Shown here: positions 16,106 to 24,682 of the stretch, piece by piece
How the letters are laid out: the number at the start of each line of letters is the position of its first letter
Numbering within the stretch: the first letter of the stretch is position 1
Assembly (NCBI RefSeq): GCF_000016165.1
Contig: NC_009253.1
Location: forward strand, 1,398,332 to 1,462,331
Length of the DNA: 64,000 nucleotides
Direction: 5' to 3'
DNA from: Desulforamulus reducens MI-1
Lineage (GTDB): Bacteria; Bacillota; Desulfotomaculia; Desulfotomaculales; Desulfotomaculaceae
Made by a program: the position numbers and the translations under genes
Notes under the pieces: generated by a model
Database searches by the model: none
Seen by the model: the letters and a program-made list of their open reading frames with translations, nothing else
Told to the model about the DNA's origin: nothing

Positions 16106-17056
16106 ATGAAAGTATTGGTTTTTGGACTGGGTGCCTTAGGAACTGTTTATTCTTGCCTACTTAAAAAACAGGGACATATGGTTGTTGGTTTTGCTCGTAA
16201 TTCGAAGGCTGAACAAATTAGAAAAAACGGAATTAAAGTATGCGGTATCTGGGGAAAACACGAAACAAAGCTGGATTATGTGGTATCTGGAACGGAGGAC
16301 ATTCAGGATATTTCCTTTGACCTTATAATTGTTACAGTTAAGTCCTTTGCAACGGAGGATGTTGCCAGTCAACTTACTAAAATACTGTCGCCGGAGACCT
16401 ACGTATTCTTAGCCCAAAATGGTTATGGTAATTTTGAATCTGCAGCAAAATATATTCCGGAAGAAAGAATTATCCTGGGCAGAGTGATTTTTGGGGCAGA
16501 GACCATCAGCACAGGTGTATCAAAGGTTTCTGCAATTGCGGATGATGTTATCCTGGGTAACCCCAAAAATCTTATTGGCTTAGAAATATTAAATTATTTT
16601 GCTGGATTATTTAATAGCGCCGGTGTACCAACCAGAACTTCAACAGAAATAATGAAATACATATGGGATAAAATTATATATAATTCAGCATTAAATCCAT
16701 TGGGAGCCCTATTGGATGTTAGTTATGGAGAATTAACTTCGGTTGATCATGCAAGGGTATTGATCAACGGCATAGTGAAAGAAATATTCGCCGTGATTAA
16801 TGCCATGGGGCAGGAACCACTTACGCCTAGTTTTGATGATTACATTCAGTTTTTTTACGAAAAACTATTACCCCCCACAGGCTCGCACCATTCTTCGATG
16901 CTGCAGGATATAAGAAATGGCAGAAAGACAGAGATAGATTCCCTGAATGGTGCCATCGTACGGCTTGGGAGAGAATACGGTGTCAGCACACCCTATAATG
17001 AAATGGTTACGCTATTGTCTAAAGCACAGGAAAAATTGAGTTTATCGGATAAATAG
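16106..17056 (+). CDS. 2-dehydropantoate 2-reductase family protein
   Basis: A 316-residue ketopantoate reductase. The N-terminal Rossmann motif is GLGALGTVYSCLLKKQGH, followed by FDLIIVTVKSFATEDV and QNGYGN, the family's substrate/cofactor segments. The C-terminal helical domain has the catalytic-lysine region (YIWDKIIYNSALNPLGALL), DIRNGRKTEIDSLNGAIV and the substrate-binding serine/asparagine set. It reduces 2-dehydropantoate with NADPH in pantothenate synthesis, though many paralogues act on other 2-oxo acids, so I give no symbol. A monocistronic unit: AGGGGG ribosome binding site and its own terminator. Confidence 0.85.
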   Translation: MKVLVFGLGALGTVYSCLLKKQGHMVVGFARNSKAEQIRKNGIKVCGIWGKHETKLDYVVSGTEDIQDISFDLIIVTVKSFATEDVASQLTKILSPETYVFLAQNGYGNFESAAKYIPEERIILGRVIFGAETISTGVSKVSAIADDVILGNPKNLIGLEILNYFAGLFNSAGVPTRTSTEIMKYIWDKIIYNSALNPLGALLDVSYGELTSVDHARVLINGIVKEIFAVINAMGQEPLTPSFDDYIQFFYEKLLPPTGSHHSSMLQDIRNGRKTEIDSLNGAIVRLGREYGVSTPYNEMVTLLSKAQEKLSLSDK

Positions 17057-17083
17057 CCCTTTCTTTTTGCTGCTATTATGATC

Positions 17084-17152
17084 AAAAAGCCACTCGCCTC
17101 AGTAAAATGTCCTTTACAAAGGGTACATTTTACAAACGAGTGGCTTTTTTCT
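17084..17152 (+). terminator. long terminator after the ketopantoate reductase gene
   Basis: AAAAAGCCACTCG pairs with CGAGTGGCTTTTT, and inside it GTAAAATGT pairs with ACATTTTAC; the 3' arm ends in a T run. Confidence 0.85.
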
Positions 17153-17156
17153 TAAC

Positions 17157-17426
17157 TGAGCTTGTAGGACAAATTTAGGTGTATTTTAATTATGTTCGAC
17201 AAAATTCTTAAAATCCTCAAATTAAGGGTGGTAAAATACTATTGTCCTGAATCCATGAATTACCTATTTTGGTAACCCCATCCTTTAGTATCTTATGGAA
17301 AATTTTATATCGTTGTCTCGCTGTATAATACTGTAATTATTACCTTAACGGTTTTAAACCTAAATTTGGCAATAACAATCTAAGCACTTCTTTGAGCGCA
17401 AAAACTTTATTGTTTTGTGGATATTT
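17157..17426. other. flank of the IS1380 remnant, no gene
   Basis: AT-rich DNA between the terminator at 17152 and the transposase remnant. It probably includes the old left end of the element, but I could not identify a terminal repeat. Confidence 0.4.
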
Positions 17427-18090
17427 CTACCTTGCTAAACACACAAAGTATGCTTGTTTAAATGTTTCAAACCAAGGACTGTGCTTTCCAAATTGTAATT
17501 TCTTTTTTCTTGTATGTGACACTAATCGTGATGCTAACGTGATTAAATTCTGAATCACAGTCCTAATCCTGCGGCGTTCTGCCTGCTTACGTAGAGGTAC
17601 ATGCTGCATCCTGGTTGTGGATTGACCAATCATCCTTAACAGATTGTAGGCCACTATACCAAAATGTAACACCAGGTTGTTAGTATCAAATTTACCAGAG
17701 GGTAGTCTTTCTAAATCTAGGTCTGTCTTAAGTTCACTGTGAAACTGCTCGCTGGTGCCGTGTTCATGGTATAGTCTTTCGATTACATGCGGTGGATCTG
17801 GCAGCGATGTCCAATAGGTTTCTGCCTCCACCTGAGGTACCAGAAATATTTGACCATCTTTGCCAAAGGTTCTTTCTGTAATCTTGTAAACCACCCTGAT
17901 TTCTCTTTTGAGTTCCTTTTTGTATTTCATCATGGAACCATAGTAGACTTTTTTACCTTCACGTTCCTGGCAGTAAATATCTTTGTTGTTCTTTGCCAAT
18001 ATGCTTTCGGCAACAAATTTCGAAGTGTTCTTTTGGCAATGTTCACTTCCTTGGCGTAACTCAGTATTTACGCAATAACCTTCCTTTGCT
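17427..18090 (-). pseudogene. IS1380-family transposase remnant (C-terminal part)
   Basis: On the minus strand the frame can be read from about 18090 (AKEGYCVNTELRQGSEHCQK, a stretch typical of IS1380 transposases) to the stop at 17427; further upstream it meets stop codons and the N-terminal half is missing. The visible part includes the RLYHEHGTSEQFHSELK segment with the third catalytic acidic residue and NLLRMIGQ. The normal length is about 450 residues; about 220 are left. There is no internal start with a convincing ribosome binding site. It belongs to a different IS1380 subgroup from the intact element at 29358-31183. Confidence 0.85.
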
Positions 18091-18634
18091 AGATATGTCT
18101 ACCTACAAATTATGGAGAGAAACAGAAAATTACTTTACGGATTCAGGTATATTTCTTTCTAAAAAAATTTTTTAATGTAAGTTACCATGTCGATTTATAT
18201 GGCCGGCTGCCTGACAATCCTGTTTGAGATGGCAATAGTCACAAATTTGTTTTTATATTCGCTCTCAAATAGTTTTAAAGCGAAACTATTGTCCGGCGAA
18301 TGACATTTGTTGATTTCGCCAGCGAAAATAGTTTTGGCGTAATAATTACTTATTTTTTACATAGAAGCAAAAAAATATATCAACCTAGAAATTATTATTG
18401 ACGTTTAAACCCTTATCAAATAAGGATTTAGGCGAAATCCTTACAACCCAAATTAAGCTGAGAAAAGTAATAGCGAGATAAGTTTTGAATCACAGCGAAA
18501 TACAATAAAAAATGGACCTAAATCCAAAATATAAAATAATTTCGGGTTTAGCCCATAAATGCCGTGGTTTATTCTAACTATAGCCTATGATAAACTTAAC
18601 TAAAGTAAAAGCGTAATAACAAGGAGGTGGACCT
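18091..18634. other. long AT-rich leader region of the hdr locus with GCGAAA hairpins
   Basis: No reading frame with coding character. It has several small stem-loops: AATAGTTT/AAACTATT (18268-18290), TTTCGC-CA-GCGAAA (about 18314-18327) and AAGGATTT/AAATCCTT (18422-18442). The word GCGAAA or its complement recurs six times. The hdrC promoter must lie here but no clean -35/-10 pair stands out; GGAGGTGG precedes the GTG start of hdrC. Confidence 0.5.
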
Positions 18635-19201
18635 GTGTATATTATAACCGAAGCTGGTCCGAAGGCGCTAGACCTAAATTTCACAAATGAAATAAGTGAA
18701 CGAAGTGGTCAGGAAATTGAGACTTGTTTTCAGTGCCAAAAATGTGCCTCCGGTTGTCCTGTGGCTGAGTATGGAGAAATGAATACCAACCAGATACTTC
18801 GGATGATTCAATTTGGCTTAAAGGATGAAGTGCTAAAGAGCAAAGCAATCTGGTTATGTGTTGGATGTGAGACCTGCGGTGCCCGTTGTCCCAATGGGAT
18901 TCGTATAGCTGCTGTCATGGATACATTAAGGGAAATGGCCATAGAAGCGGGGATAGCTCCTTCTGAAAAAGATATTTATTTATTCCACCAGTGTTTCTTG
19001 GATTCCGTTCAGTCCCTTGGCAGAGTGCATGAGGGTAGCATGTTAATGAAGTATAAACTAAAGAGTGGGCACTTAATGGATGATGTGGGGGTAGGTATAA
19101 AATTGTTCCTTAAAGGCAAGCTGGCCTTGTTTCCACACAGTGTTTCCAGTAAACAAGAGGTTCGACATATATTTGACTGGGCCAAGAAACACGGACAATA
19201 G
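18635..19201 (+). CDS. hdrC: heterodisulfide reductase subunit C-like protein
   Basis: A 188-residue iron-sulfur protein starting at GTG after AAGGAGGTGG. It has two CxxCxxCxxxCP motifs, CFQCQKCASGCP (about residues 32-43) and CVGCETCGARCP (about 79-90), each binding a [4Fe-4S] cluster, as in HdrC. It passes electrons between the flavin subunit HdrA and the catalytic subunit HdrB. It is the first gene of the hdr locus; hdrB follows after 146 bases that contain a structured repeat. It is cytoplasmic, with no membrane segment, so this is the soluble HdrABC type rather than HdrDE or Qmo. Confidence 0.93.
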   Translation: MYIITEAGPKALDLNFTNEISERSGQEIETCFQCQKCASGCPVAEYGEMNTNQILRMIQFGLKDEVLKSKAIWLCVGCETCGARCPNGIRIAAVMDTLREMAIEAGIAPSEKDIYLFHQCFLDSVQSLGRVHEGSMLMKYKLKSGHLMDDVGVGIKLFLKGKLALFPHSVSSKQEVRHIFDWAKKHGQ

Positions 19202-19235
19202 GATACAGGTTTTGACATATTTGAGTATCTATGTA

Positions 19236-19332
19236 TAGGGCAAACTAACCTTCCGCCTGTTTACGCTCGGAGAGTGCTTGTACTCGTAGGGGCGCGTAAA
19301 AAACTTGGCGGAAGCCAAGTTTTTTAACGGAA
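19236..19332. repeat. structured repeat with a perfect hairpin between hdrC and hdrB
   Basis: Begins AGGGCAAACTAACC and ends in a perfect 12-base stem, AAAAAACTTGGC-GGAA-GCCAAGTTTTTT (19298-19325), which is terminator-like. CTTCCGCC near 19250 can also pair with GGCGGAAG at 19307-19314, giving two alternative folds. It shares its beginning and its AAGCCAAGTTTT end with the element at 13731-13880. Confidence 0.7.
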
Positions 19333-19347
19333 AGTAGGGGATAACAG

Positions 19348-20193
19348 ATGAAATTGGCATATTACCCGGGCTGTTCTCTGGAGGCCACGGCCAAGGAGTT
19401 TGACATTTCTGTACGGGCTGTCTGTCAAGGGTTGGATATTGAGTTGGTTGAAATACCCGATTGGACCTGTTGCGGTGCAACCTCCGCCCACGCCACCAAT
19501 CATAGCCTTTCAGTAGGTTTGCCTGCCCTAACAGTTAAGCAAATACAGGACATGGGAATGGATTGTGTAGTGCCCTGTTCTGCTTGTTTTAATCGGCTTA
19601 AGACAGCGGAATATTATATGATACATGATTCCTCAAAATGTGAAGAAATGGAAAAGTTATTGAATTTCAAATTTGACGGCAAACCTAGGGTCTATGACTT
19701 ATTAGCCTATATGGTAGAAAAAATTGGCTTAAAGACCATTACCCAAAAAGTTCAGAAACCTTTGAAAAACCTGAAGATTGCCTGCTATTATGGGTGTCTC
19801 TCTGTACGACCAGGGGAAATAACCGGCATTGACAATACTGAAAATCCTATGCAAATGGATAAGTTACTGAAAGCCCTTGGGGCAACAGTAATTCCCTGGT
19901 CCTATAAGGTTGAATGTTGCGGTGCAGGACATTCGGTAGCTAAGTCACAAATGGTAACAAATCTTTCTGGCAAAATTCTAGTAAAGGCTAGGGAGGCCGG
20001 AGCAGATGCGGTGGTCAATTCTTGTCCTCTCTGTCAGACAAACCTAGAAATGCGTCGTCCCCCAGGGGAAGACCTGCCGGTATTCTTCTTCACAGAGCTG
20101 ATGGGTATGGCCTTTGGTATTCCTGAGGCTAACAGTTGGTGCAGTAAGCACTTGGTAGATCCCAGCAAGCTAGTTGACAAAATGTTGGGGTAA
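19348..20193 (+). CDS. hdrB: heterodisulfide reductase subunit B-like protein
   Basis: 281 residues with two cysteine-rich CCG domains. The first spans YYPGCSLEATAKEF, WTCCGATSAH and CSACFNRLK; the second YYGCLSVRPG, VECCGAGHSV and NSCPLCQTNLE. In HdrB these hold two non-cubane [4Fe-4S] clusters that cleave disulfides. All ligand cysteines are present. In methanogens the substrate is CoM-S-S-CoB; in non-methanogens the partner is unknown, with DsrC trisulfide or another thiol proposed. It lies between hdrC and the HdrA fusion gene (27-base gap, GGAGG upstream of the latter). Confidence 0.93.
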   Translation: MKLAYYPGCSLEATAKEFDISVRAVCQGLDIELVEIPDWTCCGATSAHATNHSLSVGLPALTVKQIQDMGMDCVVPCSACFNRLKTAEYYMIHDSSKCEEMEKLLNFKFDGKPRVYDLLAYMVEKIGLKTITQKVQKPLKNLKIACYYGCLSVRPGEITGIDNTENPMQMDKLLKALGATVIPWSYKVECCGAGHSVAKSQMVTNLSGKILVKAREAGADAVVNSCPLCQTNLEMRRPPGEDLPVFFFTELMGMAFGIPEANSWCSKHLVDPSKLVDKMLG

Positions 20194-20220
20194 CTTCGTT
20201 AGGGATGGAGGTTTAAGTAC

Positions 20221-23200
20221 ATGGGCAACATCCAAACCGATAAAAAGATAACGGGTGCGGTTATGGTTGTGGGTGGCGGTATCTCCGGTATGCAGTCGTC
20301 CCTGGACCTGGCTGAGTCCGGCTTTAAGGTTTATCTAATCGATGAAAAGCCAGCCATTGGGGGTACAATGGCACGTCTTGATAAGACATTCCCCACAAAT
20401 GACTGTGCTATGTGTATTATGTCGCCCAAATTGGTGGATACAGGACGACATAAGAATATAGAAATTATTACTGGAGCGAAAATTAAGGACGTAGACGGAG
20501 AACCGGGTAATTTTAAGGTAAAGATACATCAGAAGGCCCGGTATATTGATATTGCCAAGTGTACCGGATGTGGTGACTGTGCAAGGGCATGTCCAGTTGA
20601 GTTGCCGAATGAGTTTAATGGAAACATAGATACCCGCAAGGCAACCTATAAATTATATGCTCAAGCAACACCCAATGCCTTTGCCATTGAAAAGAAAGGG
20701 GTTGCCCCCTGTAAAGCTGCCTGTCCTGCGGGGGTCAATGTTCAGGGCTATGTACAACTGGTCAAGTCTGGCAAGCCTGTGGATGCCTGGAAAATGATTT
20801 ATAAAGAAATGCCCTTCCCAGCCGTTCTAGGCAGAATTTGTGCACATCCCTGCCAAACTGCTTGCAATCGCGCGAAAATTGATGATGCTGTGCAAATTAA
20901 AAATTTAAAACGTTTTGCTGCAGATGTGGCCTATGCCAATCTGGACAAACTCCCCTTACCGGAAAAGGCGGAACAAAGGGAAGAAAAAGTTGCTGTCATC
21001 GGTGCTGGTCCGGCAGGTCTTTCCTGTGCCCATTTTCTTGCTCTAAAGGGCTATCAGGTTACGGTATTTGAGGCTTTACCGATTACTGGTGGAATGATGC
21101 GGGTGGGTATTCCAGAATATCGCTTACCAAAGAAATGGGTAGATTTAGAAGTAGATCTGGTTAAAAGATTGGGCGTAGAAATTAAACTAAATACTGCACT
21201 GGGTAAGGATATCACCATTGATGAGCTCTTTAAGCAGGGTTATAAATCCATCTTCTTGGGAGTTGGTGCCCAAAAGGGTCTGCAACTTAATGTTCCTGGC
21301 AGTGACTCAGACGGTGTATACACCGCTGTGGAAATGCTTCGTCAAGTGGGCTTGGGAGAAAAGGTCCGGGTAGGGAAAAAAGTAGCCATTATCGGTGGCG
21401 GGAACGTAGCCATGGATGCTGCCCGAGTATCCCGACGCCTGGGAGCGGAAGTACATGTACTCTGCCTGGAATCCGAGGGGCAGTTACCTGCAGACATAGA
21501 AGAAATCCACGAGGCAATTGAAGAGGGGATCTCCTTCCACTATGCCCAGAGTGTTCAAAAAATCAAAAATAAGAATGGTAAGGTAAGTGGTTTGGTTACG
21601 GCCAATGTAACCAGCCTTTTTGATACAGAAGGACGTTTTGCTCCCCAGTGCGGCGATAAAGTTATTCACTGGGATGGTTTTGATGGTGTAGTTATTGCCA
21701 TTGGTCAAACAGCAGATTTGTCCTTTGCCGGTGACAAACCACTGGTCAATGAACGGGGGAATCGACTGGTGGCCGATCCAGATACACTGGCTACCCAGGT
21801 AGAGGGTGTATTTGCCGGTGGGGATGCATTTACAGGTCCCCGGCTGTTAATTGATGCAGTTGGCGCAGGAAAACGAGCAGCCGAAAGTATTCATCGTTAC
21901 ATACAAGGAGAAGATTTGAAAGCTGGCCGTGCCTTTAAGATACCCCAGGAGGAAATCTCTCCCCTGCGCCAAAAACCAAACGAAATACCTGTGGAGACAG
22001 CTTTAGCCCAAGGTTATGCAGCGGCAGATGTTAGGGCCAGTAACTTTGAAGAGGTAGCTTTAGGTTATAACGAAGAGCAGGCCAAAGCCGAGGCGGAACG
22101 ATGCTTGAACTGTGCTGTTTGCTCTGAATGTATGCAGTGTGTGGAAGCCTGCTTGCCTAAGGCCATTAATCACGATATGCAAGACCAGGAGTTGGAGATT
22201 GAAGTTGGCGCTTTGGTGTTGAATCCCGGCTTTAAACCCTACGATCCCACTGATTTAAGATTATATGGTTATGGGAAATATCCCAATGTTGTAACCAGCA
22301 TCCAATTTGAACGGATATTATCAGCCAGTGGACCCTTTGCTGGCCACATGGTTCGTCCATCAGATCATAAGGAACCCACAAAGATTGCCTGGATCCAGTG
22401 TGTGGGGTCCCGTAACGAAAGAATTGGCAATGGTTTTTGTTCATCTGTATGCTGTATGTATGCTATTAAGCAGGCAATGATAGCGAAGGAACACAGCCAT
22501 GATCCCCTGGATACAACTCTATTTTATATGGATATGCGTACGCCGGGTAAAGATTTTGAACGTTATCAGAACCGGGCCAAAGAAGAACATGGCATTAATT
22601 TTGTACGTTCCCGTATCTACGAAATCAGTCCTGCCAATGATGAAAGTGACGATTTAATCATTCGCTATGCCGATGAAGATGGATCTATTCACTATGAAAC
22701 CTTTGATATGGTGGTTCTTTCCATTGGTCTGGCTCCTCCGGCAGGTGCTAAAGACCTGGGGCATGCCGCGAAACTCGAACTTGATCAATATGGCTTTTGT
22801 CGAAGCAAGGAGTTTACTCCAGGATGTAGTTCTCGACCAGGTATCTTTGTAAGTGGAGCCTTTGGTGAGCCAAAGGATATACCGGAAACCGTTGTGGACG
22901 CCAGTGCAGCTGCGGCCATGGCCTCCCGTCTGCTGGCCCCAGCCCGGGGAACCCTAACTACTAAACAAGAGTTTCCACCTGAAAAGGATGTAGTAAATAA
23001 AGCTCCGAGGGTTGGTGTATTTGTTTGTAATTGCGGCATCAACATTGGTGCGGTGGTAAAAGTTTCTGAAGTGGCGGAGTTTGCCAAAACATTACCAGGG
23101 GTTGTGCATACGGAAGAATTCCTCTTTACCTGCTCGGCAGATAACATTATCAAAATAAAAGAACGAATTGGTGAGCATGATCTGAACAGAGTTGTTGTGG

Positions 23201-24666
23201 CCTCCTGCACCCCAAGAACCCACGCTCCCTTGTTCCAAAGCAGTATGAAAGAGGCCGGCCTCAATCCCTATTTGTATGAGCACGCTAATATTCGGGAGCA
23301 ATCCTCCTGGGTACACAGAGATCGTCCGCAGGATGCTACGGAAAAAGCCAAAGATTTAGTTAAAATGGCTGTGGCTAAGGTACGTTTACTAAAGCCAGTG
23401 CAAACTGCGTTTATCGATGTAAACCAGCGTACCTTGGTAGTTGGTGGCGGTGTGGCTGGTATGACCAATGCTCTTTCATTGGCTGAACAGGGTTATCCAG
23501 TTACGCTGGTTGAGAAAACCGATGTTCTTGGTGGACATGCCAGGGAATTGCGTTACAGCCTAACAGGCGAAGATATTCCAGCTTTTATTGCTAAGCTAAA
23601 GTCTGATGTAGAAGCAAACTTGTTAATTAACATTGAACTAAATGCTGAGGTGGATGAAGTCAGTGGTTATCTGGGGAACTATGTGACCACCCTGTTGAAG
23701 AACGATGGTACTAGGATAGAGGTCAAACATGGTGCTGTCATAGTGGCCACCGGTGCAGATGCCATGGCACCCACGGAGTACCTCTATGGAAGCAGTCCCG
23801 CTGTGCTAACGCAAACGAAATTGGAACAAAAATTGGCAGAGACGGGTCTAGGCGAAGCCAAAACCGTTGTAATGATCAACTGTGTAGGATCTAGGGAGCC
23901 AGAAAGGCCTTACTGCAGTAGAGTTTGTTGTACCCATGCCATTAAGAATGCCCTGAAGATAAAAGAGATCAATCCAGATGCAAACGTTATTATCCTCTAC
24001 AGGGATATTCGTACCTATGGCTTTAAAGAAGAGTTTTATACCGAGGCCAGACGCAAAGGAGTCATCTTTATCCGCTATAACGTAGACGATAAACCAGAGG
24101 TTAGGGCCAGCGGTGATAAGGTTCTTGTGACGGTAACGGATCATGTCCTGCAACAAAAAATCAAAATAGAAGCAGATATTTTGGCCCTTGCCAATGGTAT
24201 TCAGCCCCGCCCGGACATCGATCGTTTGAGCCAACTGTTTAAGGTACCCCTGAATGCTGACGGGTTCTATCTAGAAGCGCACATGAAACTTAGACCGGTG
24301 GACTTTGCAGCAGATGGCTTATATCTGTGCGGTACGGCCCATGGACCCAAGAATATTAACGAAACAATTTCTCAGGCCAATGCAGCCTCCATTCGTGCGG
24401 TAACCCTGCTATCGAAGGGGCGCCTGGAATCTTTAGGCATCACCGCTGAAGTGGATACAGAACTTTGTAAAGGTTGCGGCATATGTGTGAGTGCCTGTGT
24501 TTACGGTGCAAGGGTACTGGATGAGAGAAAGGGGATTGCTCTGGTACGGGAAGTTCTCTGTCAGGGCTGCGGGGCCTGCGTGGCAGCCTGCCCCAGCGGT
24601 GCTACCCAGCAGAAGGGCTTTGAAAAACAACAGCTGCTGGCCATGATGGATGCGGCTCTGGGATAG
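20221..24666 (+). CDS. hdrA: HdrA with inserted GltD/NfnB-like NAD(P)H module (1481 aa)
   Basis: Domains in order: an HdrA Rossmann FAD motif (VVGGGISGMQSSLDLAESG, about 16-34), the NDCAMC cluster site (about 60-64), a ferredoxin motif CTGCGDCARACP (about 115), then an insertion from about 160 to 640. The insertion reads like the GltD / NfnB flavoprotein: CKAACPAGVNVQGYVQL, a second FAD motif VAVIGAGPAGLSCAHF (about 257), an NAD(P)H Rossmann VAIIGGGNVAMDAARVSRRL (about 387) and GGDAFTGPRLLIDAVGAG (about 532). HdrA then resumes with CSECMQCVEACLPKAI, FVCNCGINIGAVV (930), ASCTPRTHAPLF (993), a third flavin motif VVGGGVAGMTNALSL (1072) and a C-terminal double [4Fe-4S] ferredoxin (1415-1465). The next gene encodes the same protein without the insertion. 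It is probably the bifurcating flavin subunit, able to use NAD(P)H directly. Confidence 0.93.
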   Translation: MGNIQTDKKITGAVMVVGGGISGMQSSLDLAESGFKVYLIDEKPAIGGTMARLDKTFPTNDCAMCIMSPKLVDTGRHKNIEIITGAKIKDVDGEPGNFKVKIHQKARYIDIAKCTGCGDCARACPVELPNEFNGNIDTRKATYKLYAQATPNAFAIEKKGVAPCKAACPAGVNVQGYVQLVKSGKPVDAWKMIYKEMPFPAVLGRICAHPCQTACNRAKIDDAVQIKNLKRFAADVAYANLDKLPLPEKAEQREEKVAVIGAGPAGLSCAHFLALKGYQVTVFEALPITGGMMRVGIPEYRLPKKWVDLEVDLVKRLGVEIKLNTALGKDITIDELFKQGYKSIFLGVGAQKGLQLNVPGSDSDGVYTAVEMLRQVGLGEKVRVGKKVAIIGGGNVAMDAARVSRRLGAEVHVLCLESEGQLPADIEEIHEAIEEGISFHYAQSVQKIKNKNGKVSGLVTANVTSLFDTEGRFAPQCGDKVIHWDGFDGVVIAIGQTADLSFAGDKPLVNERGNRLVADPDTLATQVEGVFAGGDAFTGPRLLIDAVGAGKRAAESIHRYIQGEDLKAGRAFKIPQEEISPLRQKPNEIPVETALAQGYAAADVRASNFEEVALGYNEEQAKAEAERCLNCAVCSECMQCVEACLPKAINHDMQDQELEIEVGALVLNPGFKPYDPTDLRLYGYGKYPNVVTSIQFERILSASGPFAGHMVRPSDHKEPTKIAWIQCVGSRNERIGNGFCSSVCCMYAIKQAMIAKEHSHDPLDTTLFYMDMRTPGKDFERYQNRAKEEHGINFVRSRIYEISPANDESDDLIIRYADEDGSIHYETFDMVVLSIGLAPPAGAKDLGHAAKLELDQYGFCRSKEFTPGCSSRPGIFVSGAFGEPKDIPETVVDASAAAAMASRLLAPARGTLTTKQEFPPEKDVVNKAPRVGVFVCNCGINIGAVVKVSEVAEFAKTLPGVVHTEEFLFTCSADNIIKIKERIGEHDLNRVVVASCTPRTHAPLFQSSMKEAGLNPYLYEHANIREQSSWVHRDRPQDATEKAKDLVKMAVAKVRLLKPVQTAFIDVNQRTLVVGGGVAGMTNALSLAEQGYPVTLVEKTDVLGGHARELRYSLTGEDIPAFIAKLKSDVEANLLINIELNAEVDEVSGYLGNYVTTLLKNDGTRIEVKHGAVIVATGADAMAPTEYLYGSSPAVLTQTKLEQKLAETGLGEAKTVVMINCVGSREPERPYCSRVCCTHAIKNALKIKEINPDANVIILYRDIRTYGFKEEFYTEARRKGVIFIRYNVDDKPEVRASGDKVLVTVTDHVLQQKIKIEADILALANGIQPRPDIDRLSQLFKVPLNADGFYLEAHMKLRPVDFAADGLYLCGTAHGPKNINETISQANAASIRAVTLLSKGRLESLGITAEVDTELCKGCGICVSACVYGARVLDERKGIALVREVLCQGCGACVAACPSGATQQKGFEKQQLLAMMDAALG

Positions 24667-24682
24667 GGAGGGTGGAAAACCT

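Noticed and set aside
22785-23468. Long minus-strand frames across the HdrA gene
   Set aside because: They are antisense to strongly conserved flavoprotein coding sequence and have no starts with ribosome binding sites.
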